Shown here in pieces: positions 23,830-33,855 of a stretch of DNA of 64,000 bases. The position numbers and the translations under genes are program-made. Position 1 is the first letter of the stretch. Each line of letters opens with the position of its first letter. Below the pieces are notes generated by a model. That model was given only the letters and a program-made list of their open reading frames with translations, searched no databases and was not told the origin of the DNA. Source of the stretch: Chloroflexota bacterium (GTDB lineage Bacteria > Chloroflexota > Anaerolineae > Anaerolineales > UBA11579); the NCBI GenBank assembly GCA_013112575.1, contig JABFGG010000020.1, positions 20,484-84,483 of the forward strand. The letters run 5' to 3'.

Positions 23830-25785
23830 ATGGAATTAGCGTCTGGCAGTCGACTCAAGGACCGCTACGAGATCATTGAAAGCCTGGGGAGAGGCGGCAT
23901 GGGGGCCGTGTATCTGGCCCATGATGATGCGCTGGATACACAGGTGGCCATCAAGACCAACCTCAATCCCGGCCCACATAGCGAACGCCAGTTCCTGCGT
24001 GAGGCGCAACTACTGGCTAGCCTGCGCCACCCCAACCTGCCGCGCGTTACAGACTATTTCATTGAGGAAGACGTGCAATTGCTGGTGATGGATTTTGTAC
24101 CCGGCGACAACCTCTCCCAACGCCTCAAATTGGATGGGGCTCAACCCGTGGAGGACGTGCTGGACTGGGCACAGCAGATAGGCAGCGCACTATCTTATCT
24201 TCACTCGCAAAACCCACCCATCATCCACCGCGATATCAAACCGGGCAATATCAAGATCATGCCCGATGGCATAGCGGTGCTGGTCGATTTTGGCATTGCC
24301 AAAGCCACCGAAGGCCAGCTAACCACTACCGGCGCACGCGGCTACACGCCCGGCTTCGCACCCCCTGAACAGCACGGCCAGGGCAAAACCGGACCTTATT
24401 CTGACCAGTATGCTTTCGCAGGCACCTTATATGCGCTGATAACCGACAAGGCCCCGCCGGACTCGGTGGAGCGCATGCTGGAACAGGCCGAACTGCAACC
24501 GACCCGCAAGATCAACCGCAAGATCCCCAGACACGTGGATACGGCATTGCAACGGGGCTTGGCCATTTATCCGGAAGAGCGGTATGCCAGTGTGGATGAA
24601 TTCTTGGGTGCCTTGCTGGACAAGCGCTATAAAGCCCAGCCACCCACCCAGCCGATACCTGTGAATAACAATAGTGGTGGCGGCGGTTTTTTCCGCTTCT
24701 TATTTAGCTTGTTCATTTTTGTTATCCTCCTTGGAGGATTAGGAGCAGGGGGCTTTTATCTATGGAGTACAGGAACGCTAGATCAACTGGGTATCCTGCC
24801 CCCCATTGAACCTTCTGCCACTGTGGGAACACCCTCGGCATTCCTGACTGAAGAAGCCCTGATAGCGAGTTTCACGGAAACACCCACGATAACGCTGACC
24901 CCAACAACTACAGAAACACCGCAACCAACAGCCACACCTACGCCTGTACCCACCCCGATCGGCAGTGGTGGCGGCTTGATCGCCTTTGTCAGCGACCGCA
25001 ATGGGAGTATTTTCCAAGTGTACACTATGCGCCCCGATGGCAGCGAGGTCACCCAACTGACCTTTGATGAAACCGAAAAAAGCTCGCCACAGTGGTCACC
25101 AGATGGTACACAGATCCTTTACGTCGGCGACAGCGGCAGCGACTTCGGCCTAGATATATGGGTGATGGATGCCGATGGCAGCAACCCCACCAACGTCACC
25201 CAAAACCGCGGCGATGATACCGATCCGGCCTGGTCGCCCGACGGCGAACGCATTGCCTTTGCCAGCACACGCCTGGGGCCGCGGCGGCTGTTATTCGTAA
25301 TGGATGCCGATGGCTCCAGCCCGGAACGCATCACGCGCACCAATACAGAAGAATGGGGGCCATCCTTCTCCCCAGATGGCGCTTTCATGGTGTACTCCAG
25401 TTCGGCACGCAGCCGCCCACCCAACCTGGCGACACGCACAGGCGAAGGCATCAACCCCGGCCCTGTGGACCCCGGACTACGTGATCGCGAAGCACTTGAT
25501 CCAGATTGGGCTCCGGAGGGGAACACAGTAGCCTTCACCCACATCGAGGATGATCGTAGCAGCATCTACCTGATCGAGATCGATAGCGGCGGGGACGTGA
25601 CATTGATACTAACTGGTGGCCCAAGGGACGAACACCCCAGTTGGGCTGCGGACGGGCTATGGCTGACTTATACCTCGACTTTCAGTGACAACACTGAGAT
25701 ATGGATCATTGATAGCACAGGGGGGCAGGCCAGCAATCTGACCAACCACCCGGCAACGGACAAACAACCGGATTGGCAGCCTTAA
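23830..25785 (+). CDS. Ser/Thr protein kinase with extracellular TolB-like beta-propeller
   Basis: 651 aa. Kinase domain residues ~1-270: glycine loop LGRGGMGAVY, VAIK lysine, catalytic HRDIKPGN, DFG in LVDFGIAKA and APPEQHG. Residues ~290-315 form one membrane helix, then a Thr/Pro-rich linker, then five or so PD40/WD40-like repeats (for example SPQWSPDGTQILYVGD, DPAWSPDGERIAFAS, GPSFSPDGAFMVYSS). The plan is a cytoplasmic PknB-type kinase with an outside propeller sensor. The gene probably has a leaderless mRNA. Partners and ligand unknown. Confidence 0.92.
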   Translation: MELASGSRLKDRYEIIESLGRGGMGAVYLAHDDALDTQVAIKTNLNPGPHSERQFLREAQLLASLRHPNLPRVTDYFIEEDVQLLVMDFVPGDNLSQRLKLDGAQPVEDVLDWAQQIGSALSYLHSQNPPIIHRDIKPGNIKIMPDGIAVLVDFGIAKATEGQLTTTGARGYTPGFAPPEQHGQGKTGPYSDQYAFAGTLYALITDKAPPDSVERMLEQAELQPTRKINRKIPRHVDTALQRGLAIYPEERYASVDEFLGALLDKRYKAQPPTQPIPVNNNSGGGGFFRFLFSLFIFVILLGGLGAGGFYLWSTGTLDQLGILPPIEPSATVGTPSAFLTEEALIASFTETPTITLTPTTTETPQPTATPTPVPTPIGSGGGLIAFVSDRNGSIFQVYTMRPDGSEVTQLTFDETEKSSPQWSPDGTQILYVGDSGSDFGLDIWVMDADGSNPTNVTQNRGDDTDPAWSPDGERIAFASTRLGPRRLLFVMDADGSSPERITRTNTEEWGPSFSPDGAFMVYSSSARSRPPNLATRTGEGINPGPVDPGLRDREALDPDWAPEGNTVAFTHIEDDRSSIYLIEIDSGGDVTLILTGGPRDEHPSWAADGLWLTYTSTFSDNTEIWIIDSTGGQASNLTNHPATDKQPDWQP

Positions 25786-25842
25786 AAAACAGTAATTAGT
25801 GATTAGGTAATAGGAATCAGGGGGATGGTTTACTAAAGAGTT

Positions 25843-26367
25843 TCAGTTCATATCATCGACTGCCTGCAAAGCCAAGAGCAACTCATCGATTTCAGATTTG
25901 GGTACGCCGATTTTATCTTGATGGCGGCGGATGATCTCCACGGCTATATCAGATGTGCCTGCTTCTGCGGCCATCTCTGCTCCCCAGGCCGGATGTTGGG
26001 CGGCAATCACATAGGGACGTCGCCAGCCTTCTGGCGGACTCTCACCCCAAATATCAACTTTCTGTGGAAATAAGGCGCGCCCCAAAACCACGACAACACG
26101 ATCCCAGATAAAGAGACGATGTCGGGCTTTACCCACATCATGTAAAAGGGCAGCCACCAATAAGTCAGGATTAGTCTGTCCCTGTTCTTCAAGCTGGCTG
26201 AGGACATTCAGGGCATGAGCTTGCTCAGAGGCTTGCAGGCGCGCAAAAAGCGCCAGTTGGTCTGAGTTGAGGATATATTGAATATGTTTGAGGGCTTCGG
26301 GGCTGGGTCTGGCGGTCAGCGCATGCCAGAATTGGCGCACACGATACAGCCAGCGAGAAGGGTTCAT
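25843..26367 (-). CDS. HD domain phosphohydrolase-like protein
   Basis: 174 aa. The HD motif is in LVAALLHDVGKAR at about residue 73, with a further histidine in AAQHPAWGAEMA and the pair RRHQDK downstream, consistent with a metal-dependent HD fold. Substrate unknown. ATG 26367 overlaps the stop of the M50 gene (ATGA), so the two are translated together from the promoter at 26997-27033. Confidence 0.8.
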   Translation of the reverse strand: MNPSRWLYRVRQFWHALTARPSPEALKHIQYILNSDQLALFARLQASEQAHALNVLSQLEEQGQTNPDLLVAALLHDVGKARHRLFIWDRVVVVLGRALFPQKVDIWGESPPEGWRRPYVIAAQHPAWGAEMAAEAGTSDIAVEIIRRHQDKIGVPKSEIDELLLALQAVDDMN

Positions 26368-26987
26368 CCCAAAAATAAACGCAAGAGCAGCAAGGCGGGA
26401 GTGAAAATCAGGAATTCAGTTATGTTCAGAAACACCAGCGCCAACAATATGTAAATACCAAAGGAACGAAGACGCAACAATAGATTCTGGCCATTCGGGG
26501 GCAGAAAATAATACAGGATCTTCTCGCCATCTAACGGAAAAATCGGGAGGAGATTGAATAGCATCAAAATAAGATTAATAAAAACAAACTCGATGATGAA
26601 CTGGGACAAAGTAGGGAACAAAACACCTTGCTCAAGGGTTAATTGGAAAACACCAAACTGCACAGGAATAGCGACCATGATCGCCAGCAAGAGATTGGAG
26701 AAGGGGCCAGCTAAGGCAACCAGCATAGGCGCAGCAGGTGAGCGTCTTTCCAGATTATAAGTATTAACCTGCACCGGACGCGCCCAGCCAAAGCCGGCAA
26801 AAAGCAACAATAAGGTACCAATCGGGTCAAGATGTTTGAGGGGATTGAGCGTCAGGCGACCCTGGGAACGTGGCGTGTCGTCGTCAAAGACATCGGCGGT
26901 CCAGGCGTGCGCAAACTCATGCACAGTGAAAGCAATTACCAGGATTACGGCGCGGGAGATTAATGTGGCAAGATTTAGATTGAACAT
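26364..26987 (-). CDS. Site-2 protease (M50 family) membrane metalloprotease
   Basis: 207 aa with about five to six hydrophobic helices. Zinc motif HEFAH in [13 protein letters not shown] near residue 25, and the third ligand in [14 protein letters not shown], the conserved NPxPxxPLDG-like motif. These short M50 proteins (YwhC/Rv-type) cleave within membranes; the natural substrate is unknown. The ATG at 27005 overlaps the predicted -10 box, so I place the start at ATG 26987. It has no ribosome binding site. Confidence 0.88.
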   Translation of the reverse strand: MFNLNLATLISRAVILVIAFTVHEFAHAWTADVFDDDTPRSQGRLTLNPLKHLDPIGTLLLLFAGFGWARPVQVNTYNLERRSPAAPMLVALAGPFSNLLLAIMVAIPVQFGVFQLTLEQGVLFPTLSQFIIEFVFINLILMLFNLLPIFPLDGEKILYYFLPPNGQNLLLRLRSFGIYILLALVFLNITEFLIFTPALLLLRLFLG

Positions 26988-26996
26988 TTTATGCTC

Positions 26997-27033
26997 GGCG
27001 GGCATTATATCATGCGATGGTATAATGCCCGCC
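26997..27033. promoter_or_regulatory. Symmetric divergent promoter (13-bp perfect inverted repeat)
   Basis: GGCGGGCATTATA (26997-27009) and TATAATGCCCGCC (27021-27033) are exact reverse complements separated by 11 nt. Each arm carries a consensus -10 TATAAT, one reading towards the M50/HD genes and one towards DUF951-rsmI. The shared core suggests one regulator or mutually exclusive polymerase binding. Confidence 0.7.
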
Positions 27034-27064
27034 GCACTCCAAAATCACCAATTTTATTGAACTG

Positions 27065-27277
27065 ATGCTACCTGAACTGCAATTAAATGACATAGTACGT
27101 CTGCGTAAACAGCACCCTTGTGGCAGCTATGACTGGAAAGTTGTGCGCCTTGGGGCGGATATTGGCCTGGTGTGTGAAGGCTGTGGTCGGCGTGTATTAT
27201 TACCCCGCCGCAAGCTGGCCCGCCGAATGAAAAATGTCATTACCCCGACTGAAGATAATTCCCAGACAGGCACATGA
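27065..27277 (+). CDS. DUF951 family small protein
   Basis: 70 aa. Contains [23 protein letters not shown], given here only in part: HPCG, the W, GADIGL and CEGCGR, which are the hallmarks of the family. The paired cysteines (HPCG and CEGC) could bind zinc. A basic C-terminal part ([10 protein letters not shown]) fits nucleic-acid contact, but the function of the family is unknown. It overlaps rsmI by 4 nt (ATGA), so a role linked to ribosome maturation is a mild inference. Confidence 0.88.
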   Translation: MLPELQLNDIVRLRKQHPCGSYDWKVVRLGADIGLVCEGCGRRVLLPRRKLARRMKNVITPTEDNSQTGT

Positions 27278-28113
27278 GCACGCTCTACCTGGTAGCAACA
27301 CCCATCGGCAACCTGGAGGACATCAGCGCCCGTGCCCTACGCGTATTGCGTGAAGTCAACCTAATCGCAGCAGAAGACACACGCCACTCCGGCAAGCTGC
27401 TCAAACATTTTGAGATACAGACCAAACTGACCAGCTATTACGACCACAACAAAAGCCAGAAATTAGAAAAGGTGCTGGCAGCCCTGGATAACGGCGATGT
27501 GGCGTTGATTTCGGATGCAGGCACACCCGGCCTGAATGACCCCGGCTACTTGTTGGTACGCGCCGCGCTGGAAGCCGGTCACAAAGTCAGCCCTATCCCA
27601 GGGCCCAGCGCGCCCATCGCGGCACTGGTCGCCTCAGGTTTGCCGACTGACAAATTCCTGTATATGGGCTATCTGCCGCGCAAAAGCCATGAACGCCAAC
27701 AATTCATTAAAGCAGTTGCAGACCACAGCTATACCCTCATTTTTCTAGAATCGCCGCACCGTTTGCAGCCAGCCCTGGAAGACTTGCACAAGGTATTAGG
27801 CCCGCGTCAAGCCGCGGTGGCCAGTGAATTGACTAAAATGTATGAGGATATCCAGCGCGGCACATTGGATGAATTGAGCGCTTACTTTGAAAACGAGCCG
27901 GCACGTGGCGAATTCACTTTGGTAGTGTCGGGTGCCAGCCAGGAAAAAGGACGCTGGAGCAAAGCACAATTGCTGAATTGGCTGCAAGATGAACTGAACG
28001 ACGATGCCAAGCCATCCAGCCTAGCACGCCAACTCGCCAAAGATTCTGGCTGGCCGCGTCGCGAAGTGTATGACTTAATCACCGAATTGCAAAAAGACCA
28101 AAAGGAAAGCTAA
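27274..28113 (+). CDS. rsmI: 16S rRNA (cytidine(1402)-2'-O)-methyltransferase
   Basis: 279 aa, a normal length. Signatures of the tetrapyrrole-methylase fold used by Rsm[20 protein letters not shown] at the N-terminus, [27 protein letters not shown] and [12 protein letters not shown]. It methylates the ribose of C1402 in 16S rRNA with SAM. Co-translated with DUF951 and followed directly by the isomerase gene. Confidence 0.95.
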   Translation: MSTLYLVATPIGNLEDISARALRVLREVNLIAAEDTRHSGKLLKHFEIQTKLTSYYDHNKSQKLEKVLAALDNGDVALISDAGTPGLNDPGYLLVRAALEAGHKVSPIPGPSAPIAALVASGLPTDKFLYMGYLPRKSHERQQFIKAVADHSYTLIFLESPHRLQPALEDLHKVLGPRQAAVASELTKMYEDIQRGTLDELSAYFENEPARGEFTLVVSGASQEKGRWSKAQLLNWLQDELNDDAKPSSLARQLAKDSGWPRREVYDLITELQKDQKES

Positions 28114-29175
28114 ATGGACCTGAACGACCTTGCCCACATCAAAGCACTCGACGCCGAAGATATGATCGGTCACATTAATGACCTACCAGACCAATTGCAA
28201 CGCGCCTGGGAATTGGGTCAGGAACTGGAGCTGCCTCAATGGGAAGGCATCCGGCAAGTTATTGTGGCGGGTATGGGCGGGTCAGCCATCGGAGCCGACC
28301 TGCTGGCATCTTATGCCCAGTCGCTTTCAAGCGTGCCCATTTTCGTACATCGCGATTACGAAGTCCCCATGTGGGGGCAGGGTGAGGAAACCCTGGTGAT
28401 CTGCTCATCACATTCTGGTAATACAGAAGAGGTATTGTCTGCCTTTGAGATGGCGGTTGAACAGGGTTGTCGCGTGCTGACCGTTTCGACGGGTGGCAAG
28501 TTGTTAGAAGCTGCACAAGCCAATCAAGCAACTCCCTGGGTCTTCGACCATAAGGGCCAGCCACGTACTGCCGTAGGCTATTCCTTTGGGTTGCTGCTGG
28601 CGGCACTCACACGCCTCGGACTGCTCCCCGACCCTTCAGCCGAGGTGGCGGATGCCATCAAAGCCATGAAAGAACAACAAACAGCCTTTGTCCCTGAAGT
28701 GCCGGATACAGGAAACCCGACCAAACGCATGGCTGGCCAGTTCGTGGGGCGCTGGATCACGATCTACGGCGCGGGTATCCTGGGGCCGGTGGCGCGCCGC
28801 TGGAAAACGCAGATCAATGAGCTGTCCAAGACCCAGGCCAGTTTCGAGATCCTGCCGGAAGCCGACCACAACACGTTACAAGGCGTGGTCAACCCGGAGC
28901 CGCAGTTCGGTAAAAGCATGACCATCTTTTTGCGGGCAGCACACAACCACCCCCGCAACCAATTGCGCGATGAGTTCACGCGCATGGGCATCATGCTCGA
29001 AGGGCAGAACACGGACTTTGTGATGGCAACGGGCGAAACGCGCCTGGCCAATATGTGGACCAGCCTGCATTATGGCGACTACGCGTCCTTTTATTTAGCA
29101 ATTGCCTACAACGTGGACCCCACACCGGTAGCCATGTTAGCAGAGTTAAAAGACAAAATGGCGTCAGCGTCCTAA
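28114..29175 (+). CDS. Bifunctional phosphoglucose/phosphomannose isomerase
   Basis: 353 aa. SIS-domain protein: VAGMGGSAIGADLL (phosphate-binding turn), CSSHSGNTEEVLSAFE, and the C-terminal PEADHNTLQGVV segment with the His/Glu residues of the PGI/PMI subfamily. It interconverts glucose-6-P or mannose-6-P with fructose-6-P. The ATG follows the rsmI stop without a gap, with AAAGGAAAG as ribosome binding site, so it belongs to the same operon. Confidence 0.92.
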   Translation: MDLNDLAHIKALDAEDMIGHINDLPDQLQRAWELGQELELPQWEGIRQVIVAGMGGSAIGADLLASYAQSLSSVPIFVHRDYEVPMWGQGEETLVICSSHSGNTEEVLSAFEMAVEQGCRVLTVSTGGKLLEAAQANQATPWVFDHKGQPRTAVGYSFGLLLAALTRLGLLPDPSAEVADAIKAMKEQQTAFVPEVPDTGNPTKRMAGQFVGRWITIYGAGILGPVARRWKTQINELSKTQASFEILPEADHNTLQGVVNPEPQFGKSMTIFLRAAHNHPRNQLRDEFTRMGIMLEGQNTDFVMATGETRLANMWTSLHYGDYASFYLAIAYNVDPTPVAMLAELKDKMASAS

Positions 29176-29212
29176 CTCCTAATGTGGGAAGCAAAGCTCC
29201 CCACATAACCAA

Positions 29213-30535
29213 ATGAAGCAAACACTCTTCAAATTAGCCGGTCTGAGTATCTTTCTACTGGCTTGCAACATCAGCGCGACCTTCCGCGAAGAAAGCACAC
29301 AAGTACCCCCTCCCCCCAAAGCTATCCAACCTGATACTGAACCGACCTCATCAGCAGATGTGGAAGCACTTGCTGACCAATCCAGCACCAAATGGGACCT
29401 ATGGTCTGGGGGAGAAACGATGCTGCGTGGGGCTAATATCGCACAAGGTATGGTTACATTAGAAATCGACGGCCCAACCTTCAAAGGACCAGGGCCGGTG
29501 GGTCCCCCCCACACCCAAGCTGACTTTGACAGATTGGCCTCTCTGGGAGCTAACTACGTCAGCATCTCAGGGCCGGGCATCTTCAGTGTTGAGCCACCTT
29601 TTGAAGTACTCTCCGAGGTTGTGGCATATTATGATGATGTGCTGGCCATGATCGAATCTGCTGATATGTTCGCCACCATCGGCTTTCGTAGCGGGCCGGG
29701 ACGCAGTGAATGGGGCCTATGCTGTGATGGCGAAGATTGGGCCCAGCCTTATTTGAACGATAGCATATGGGAAGACCTAGAGACACAGACGGCCTGGAGC
29801 GCAATGTGGGGTTTTATGGCTGAGCGTTATAAGGACAATCCAGTCGTGGTGGGTTATTTGCTGATGGTGGAGCCGAACTCGGCGGCCATCCATTTTGATG
29901 TCTATGAAGCCGGGGATTTCTTCCCAGAGTATGCTGGCACAAGCTACGATTGGAACAGTTTCTACCCCGAAATCGTGCAAGCTATCCGCTCAGTGGACAG
30001 ACAAACGCCCATCCTAGTCGGTGGCATGAACTTCAGCAGTGTAGCCTGGCTGCCATACTTGGAGCCTGTGGATGCAGAGCGAATTGTATACGTGGTGGAC
30101 CAGTATGCGCCCTTTGTATACACACACCAGGATGAGCAGGATGGCTTCACTTATCCGGGAAACTTTGACCTGGACTATGACGGCCAGGCAGATGACTTTG
30201 GCCCAGAATGGTTGGAAACCTTATTCAGTCCTATGGATGAATTTACTAAAACAACTGGCGCGCCCATCACAATTGATGAATACGGCGTGGTGCGTTGGAC
30301 GCCGGACGGAGCAGCATTCCTGGATGACCAGATGGCTTTATTCGAAGAGGGCGGCATGAATTATGCCATCTGGGAGTGGGCCAGCAGTTGGGATGAGTAC
30401 AATCAGGAGGTCAACGCCTTCAACTTCCGTTTTGGGCCTGACCCGACCAATACCCAAGACACACCCAACGATCTACAAGATATACTGATTAGCTACTGGT
30501 CGCGCAATACTCTGCGCCCATCCAACATCAACTAG
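29213..30535 (+). CDS. Lipoprotein glycoside hydrolase, GH5-like (cellulase-type TIM barrel)
   Basis: 440 aa. Lipobox SIFLLACNIS. The mature part starts MLRGANIAQGM, the 'RGxN' opening of GH5/GH-A barrels. A probable acid/base glutamate sits in YLLMVEPNSA (cf. NEP), and a nucleophile glutamate in TIDEYGVVRW. Probably a surface-exposed beta-glycanase or a related GH-A enzyme; substrate not inferable. The short distance from the previous gene and the lack of a ribosome binding site leave its transcription unit unclear. Confidence 0.8.
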   Translation: MKQTLFKLAGLSIFLLACNISATFREESTQVPPPPKAIQPDTEPTSSADVEALADQSSTKWDLWSGGETMLRGANIAQGMVTLEIDGPTFKGPGPVGPPHTQADFDRLASLGANYVSISGPGIFSVEPPFEVLSEVVAYYDDVLAMIESADMFATIGFRSGPGRSEWGLCCDGEDWAQPYLNDSIWEDLETQTAWSAMWGFMAERYKDNPVVVGYLLMVEPNSAAIHFDVYEAGDFFPEYAGTSYDWNSFYPEIVQAIRSVDRQTPILVGGMNFSSVAWLPYLEPVDAERIVYVVDQYAPFVYTHQDEQDGFTYPGNFDLDYDGQADDFGPEWLETLFSPMDEFTKTTGAPITIDEYGVVRWTPDGAAFLDDQMALFEEGGMNYAIWEWASSWDEYNQEVNAFNFRFGPDPTNTQDTPNDLQDILISYWSRNTLRPSNIN

Positions 30536-30546
30536 ACGGAATAAAA

Positions 30547-30573
30547 AAGACCTCGCCTGCTCAGCGGGGTCTT
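30547..30573. terminator. Terminator shared by convergent genes (T-run on minus strand)
   Basis: AAGACCTCGC / GCGGGGTCTT, 10-bp stem with one wobble. On the minus strand the stem is followed by TTTTTTATT, so it mainly ends the PspC gene; on the plus strand it may also stop the glycoside hydrolase transcript. Confidence 0.75.
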
Positions 30574-30620
30574 CCTAAATATGGCCCAACACAAATGTGT
30601 TGGCAAGCAGCCAGGGGAGC

Positions 30621-30947
30621 TTATGCGCTCTTTTTTGCAGCGGGTTTCTTCGCGGCAGGTTTTTTGGCGGTTGTGGTCTTGCGGCGTGTAGCACGCTTGG
30701 GGGCAGCTTCAGCAGCAGGTTCTGCTTCCACAACGGCTTCGCTGGCAAGCGGCTCTTCGGGAACGATGATGAGCATCACAATGTAGATGATCAAGAAACT
30801 GCCGACGCCAAAGATAGCGCCAAGCAAGAAGATCAAGCGAACGATGGTGATATCAATCCCAAGGTATTCACCTAAGCCCGCAGCCACGCCACCGATCATG
30901 CGGTCTTTGCGCGAGCGATATAAACGTTTTACTTCCGATGTAGACAT
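30621..30947 (-). CDS. PspC domain protein with histone-H1-like Lys/Ala/Pro tail
   Basis: 108 aa. Residues 1-63 match a PspC domain: KRLYRSRKDRMIGGVAAGL and GEYLGIDITIVRLIF, then a hydrophobic helix ending in IVPEEP. PspC proteins are small membrane proteins of envelope-stress systems. Residues ~70-108 are unusual: Ala/Glu-rich, then RRKTTTAKKPAAKKPAAKK, a low-complexity basic tail like histone H1 or HU-type tails. ATG 30947 has AAGGAG upstream. The tail may bind DNA, RNA or the cell wall; this is inference. Confidence 0.88.
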   Translation of the reverse strand: MSTSEVKRLYRSRKDRMIGGVAAGLGEYLGIDITIVRLIFLLGAIFGVGSFLIIYIVMLIIVPEEPLASEAVVEAEPAAEAAPKRATRRKTTTAKKPAAKKPAAKKSA

Positions 30948-31018
30948 TTTGGTAAACTCCTTAATTATTCATCTTCACACTATATTACGAAGAATAAGGC
31001 CAAGGGTTGCAAACAGCA

Positions 31019-31588
31019 TCAGGGTATGGAAAAGTCAAAGATGATCTTTTCTCCAATGGGAGAGGCGATCAAACGCGTTTGCCCATCCGGCTTATGCAAC
31101 ATTAGATCCCATGTAGCATCATCTGGACGAGCCGCTCCGAATACGAGTCTATCTGGCCTGAGGTTACTAAAGGTCAAATTCGTTGCGTCAGTCAGGAAGC
31201 GTGGATCACTGCCATCCCAATTTATAGCCCAAAGCTCAAGGTTGTCGGGCTCCTCACCCAATAGAAATGCGATCACCCCGCCATTATCTGATAATCTCAG
31301 GTCGCCTATCATCCCGACCGGATCAATAAGCTCTTTCGAACCGCTTATCTCCATCCATACCCATAAATCACCATCATCAACATAGGCCACCCGTAATTTG
31401 GAAATTCTTATATCGGCCTCAGCAGTGACCGTTCCTGAAACCGCTAAAGCAATGGTCCCCTCGCCCTGGGCAAATGAAGCCGCAGTGGCTACGTGGTCGA
31501 AGGCCTCAGGGTCGACATCGGTGAATGAACAAGCAAACAGGAGGAAAGATAAGCCCAGGCTTATAAAGAGCATGAGGCCCTTGGGCAT
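31019..31588 (-). CDS. Lipoprotein with short TolB-like beta-propeller segments
   Basis: 189 aa. The signal peptide ends LSFLLFACSFT (lipobox). The mature part shows a few propeller-like strands (DLRLSDNGGVIAFLLGEE, LELWAINWDGSDPRFLTD), about two to three repeats, which is too few for a complete propeller. It may be a shortened relative of larger PD40 lipoproteins. ATG 31588 shares its A with the thiolase stop (TAATG) and has GGGAG upstream, so it is coupled to the thiolase. Confidence 0.65.
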   Translation of the reverse strand: MPKGLMLFISLGLSFLLFACSFTDVDPEAFDHVATAASFAQGEGTIALAVSGTVTAEADIRISKLRVAYVDDGDLWVWMEISGSKELIDPVGMIGDLRLSDNGGVIAFLLGEEPDNLELWAINWDGSDPRFLTDATNLTFSNLRPDRLVFGAARPDDATWDLMLHKPDGQTRLIASPIGEKIIFDFSIP

Positions 31589-32808
31589 TACGCTCCCATC
31601 CACTCAATAATTGTAGCCTCCCCTTGCCCCACACCTACACAAAGCGTTGCCAGGCCATAATACGGTCTTGGTTCGTTCTCTGCCCGACGGCGCATTTCGT
31701 GAACGAGAGTGGTGAGGATGCGTGCCCCGGAACAACCCAAGGGATGACCCAAGGCGATAGCCCCACCATTGACATTGGTGATCTCCTGACTCAAGCCCAA
31801 CTCTTGAATCACGGCCAGGGATTGCACGGCAAAGGCTTCGTTCAACTCCACCAGGCCAATATCTTCAATACTCAATCCGGCACGTTGCAGCGCTTTACGA
31901 GTGGCAGGCACCGGGCCCAGGCCCATCGTGCGTGGATTGACGCCTGCGGCAGCTGAAGAAACAATCCGTGCCTGAGGTTTCATACCCAGTTCTTCGGCTT
32001 TGGCATCGCTCATCAATAGAACTGCCGATGCACCGTCGTTAAGCCCGGAGGAATTACCTGCCGTAACGGTGCCATCTTTGCGGAAGGCAGGACCCAGTTT
32101 GCCTAGAGCTTCCATGCTGCTATCGCGGCGCGGGCGCTCATCCGTGTCCACCACAACAGGATCACCCTTGCGCTGTGGGATAGTCACAGGAACAAGCTCA
32201 TCTGCAAAGCGCCCGGAGTCAATTGCATCAACCGCACGCTGGTGGCTCTGCAAAGCAAAGGCGTCCTGCTCCTCACGCGAAATGGGCTGGACATCGTAAA
32301 CATTTTCTGCCGTTTCACCCATCGACTCGTTCTCATACATGTCTTTGAGTTTTTGATTGGGATAACGCCAGCCCAGTGTTGTGTCCCACATGGTCTGGTT
32401 GCCCCAGGCAAAACCACGCTCAGCCTTGGGCACAGAATATGGCGCACGTGACATACTCTCCACGCCAGAAGCGATGTACACATCCCCCTCCCCCACTTTG
32501 ATAGCACGCGCCGCCTGGTTGACGGCATTGAGGCCCGATGCGCACAAGCGATTGAAGGTAACCGCGGCGACCTCCACCGGGAACCCTGCCAACAGAGTAG
32601 ACATACGCGCCACATTGCGGTTATCTTCGCCCGCCTGGTTGGCACAGCCCATATAAACCTCTTCAACTAGCGCAGGGTCAAAACTGTTGCGCTCGATCAG
32701 AGCCTGCAACACCAGCGCCCCCATATCGTCGGGGCGCACAGATGCAAGTATGCCGCCAAGGGCACCAATGGGAGTTCGCACGGCATCAACAATGACAGCT
32801 TCGGGCAT
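31588..32808 (-). CDS. Acetyl-CoA C-acyltransferase (thiolase)
   Basis: 406 aa. Nucleophile cysteine in [15 protein letters not shown], the second-site histidine in [17 protein letters not shown], and the C-terminal catalytic cysteine in [23 protein letters not shown] is the standard N-terminus. It cleaves 3-ketoacyl-CoA or condenses two acetyl-CoA; the closest functional type is FadA/PcaF. ATG 32808 follows AAGGAGAG. A second thiolase, next to a hydroxyacyl-CoA dehydrogenase, lies at 46371. Confidence 0.94.
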   Translation of the reverse strand: MPEAVIVDAVRTPIGALGGILASVRPDDMGALVLQALIERNSFDPALVEEVYMGCANQAGEDNRNVARMSTLLAGFPVEVAAVTFNRLCASGLNAVNQAARAIKVGEGDVYIASGVESMSRAPYSVPKAERGFAWGNQTMWDTTLGWRYPNQKLKDMYENESMGETAENVYDVQPISREEQDAFALQSHQRAVDAIDSGRFADELVPVTIPQRKGDPVVVDTDERPRRDSSMEALGKLGPAFRKDGTVTAGNSSGLNDGASAVLLMSDAKAEELGMKPQARIVSSAAAGVNPRTMGLGPVPATRKALQRAGLSIEDIGLVELNEAFAVQSLAVIQELGLSQEITNVNGGAIALGHPLGCSGARILTTLVHEMRRRAENEPRPYYGLATLCVGVGQGEATIIEWMGA

Positions 32809-32940
32809 GAATCTCTCTCCTTCAAAAAGGCCAATTATTCGCTATTTCCAGATAGACCAATCAAAGCAAGTGCATTCTACCATTGAGGTAATCATGAGCA
32901 TTGCAGGTATACTTGCCGGGTTTTCCAGGAGATATTCTAA

Positions 32941-33849
32941 ATGCCATTTCCCTTATTAGGCGAGGCTGCCGCTTTACTAACCTCAGTGTTCTTTTCCATC
33001 GGGCCTACCTTCTTCACACTGGCGGGCCAGCGCGTTGGCTCCATCATCGTCAACCGCGGACGCTTGTTGATGGCGGTTGGCATGCTCCTGGTCGTCCATT
33101 GGGGCCTATTGGGAAGCCCTTTGCCTTTCGACGCAGGTGGCGATCGCTGGTTCTGGTTGGGACTTTCAGGCATCATCGGTCTGGTCATCGGTGACGCCTT
33201 CCTGTTCCAGGCCTTTGTCATGGTGGGTACTCGTCTGACCATGTTGATCTTTAGCCTTTCCCCCATTTTGAGTGCCATCCTGGCCTGGGTTTTTCTAGGA
33301 GAGACTCTAAGAGAGCTACAAATCCTTGCTATGCTGATAACACTGGCGGGGATTGCCTGGGTGGTCTTGCAGAGTGAAAATGGTGATGAGAGCAAAGAGA
33401 GTAAAAAGAATTACTGGATCGGTTTACTGTTTGCACTAGGTGGAGCCATCAGCCAGGCGCTGGGGTTGATCACTGCCAAGCAAGGTTTGGGTGGTGAATT
33501 CTCGGCATTATCCGCCCATCTCATGCGCATCTCCATTGCTGCGGTCGTTATGTGGGGCATAACTATTTTGCAGGGCAAGGCACGCAAAACCTTCCAAACT
33601 TTCAAACAGGAACCATTGGCCTTGCGGGAAACTTTCCTGGGCGCTATCTTCGGCCCGGTCATCGGCGTGTGGTTCTCCCTCGTCGCCATCCAATTCACTG
33701 ACGTAGGCATTGCCAGCACATTAATGGCCCTGCCACCTGTGTTTTTGCTGCCCATTGGGTATTTCGTCTTCAAGGAAAAGATTACCTGGCAAGCTGCTGC
33801 AGGTACTATCGTAGCGCTGGCCGGGGTAGCTATTTTATTCCTGGTGTAA
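32941..33849 (+). CDS. EamA/DMT family transporter
   Basis: 302 aa with about ten hydrophobic helices in two EamA repeats; the end of repeat 1 has FLGETLRELQILAMLITLAG and repeat 2 has FKEKITWQAAAGTIVALAG. Members export metabolites or drugs; substrate unknown. ATG 32941 has AGGAGA 8 nt upstream. A -10 box TATACT lies near 32910. Divergent from the thiolase gene. Confidence 0.88.
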   Translation: MPFPLLGEAAALLTSVFFSIGPTFFTLAGQRVGSIIVNRGRLLMAVGMLLVVHWGLLGSPLPFDAGGDRWFWLGLSGIIGLVIGDAFLFQAFVMVGTRLTMLIFSLSPILSAILAWVFLGETLRELQILAMLITLAGIAWVVLQSENGDESKESKKNYWIGLLFALGGAISQALGLITAKQGLGGEFSALSAHLMRISIAAVVMWGITILQGKARKTFQTFKQEPLALRETFLGAIFGPVIGVWFSLVAIQFTDVGIASTLMALPPVFLLPIGYFVFKEKITWQAAAGTIVALAGVAILFLV

Positions 33850-33855
33850 GCTGCT

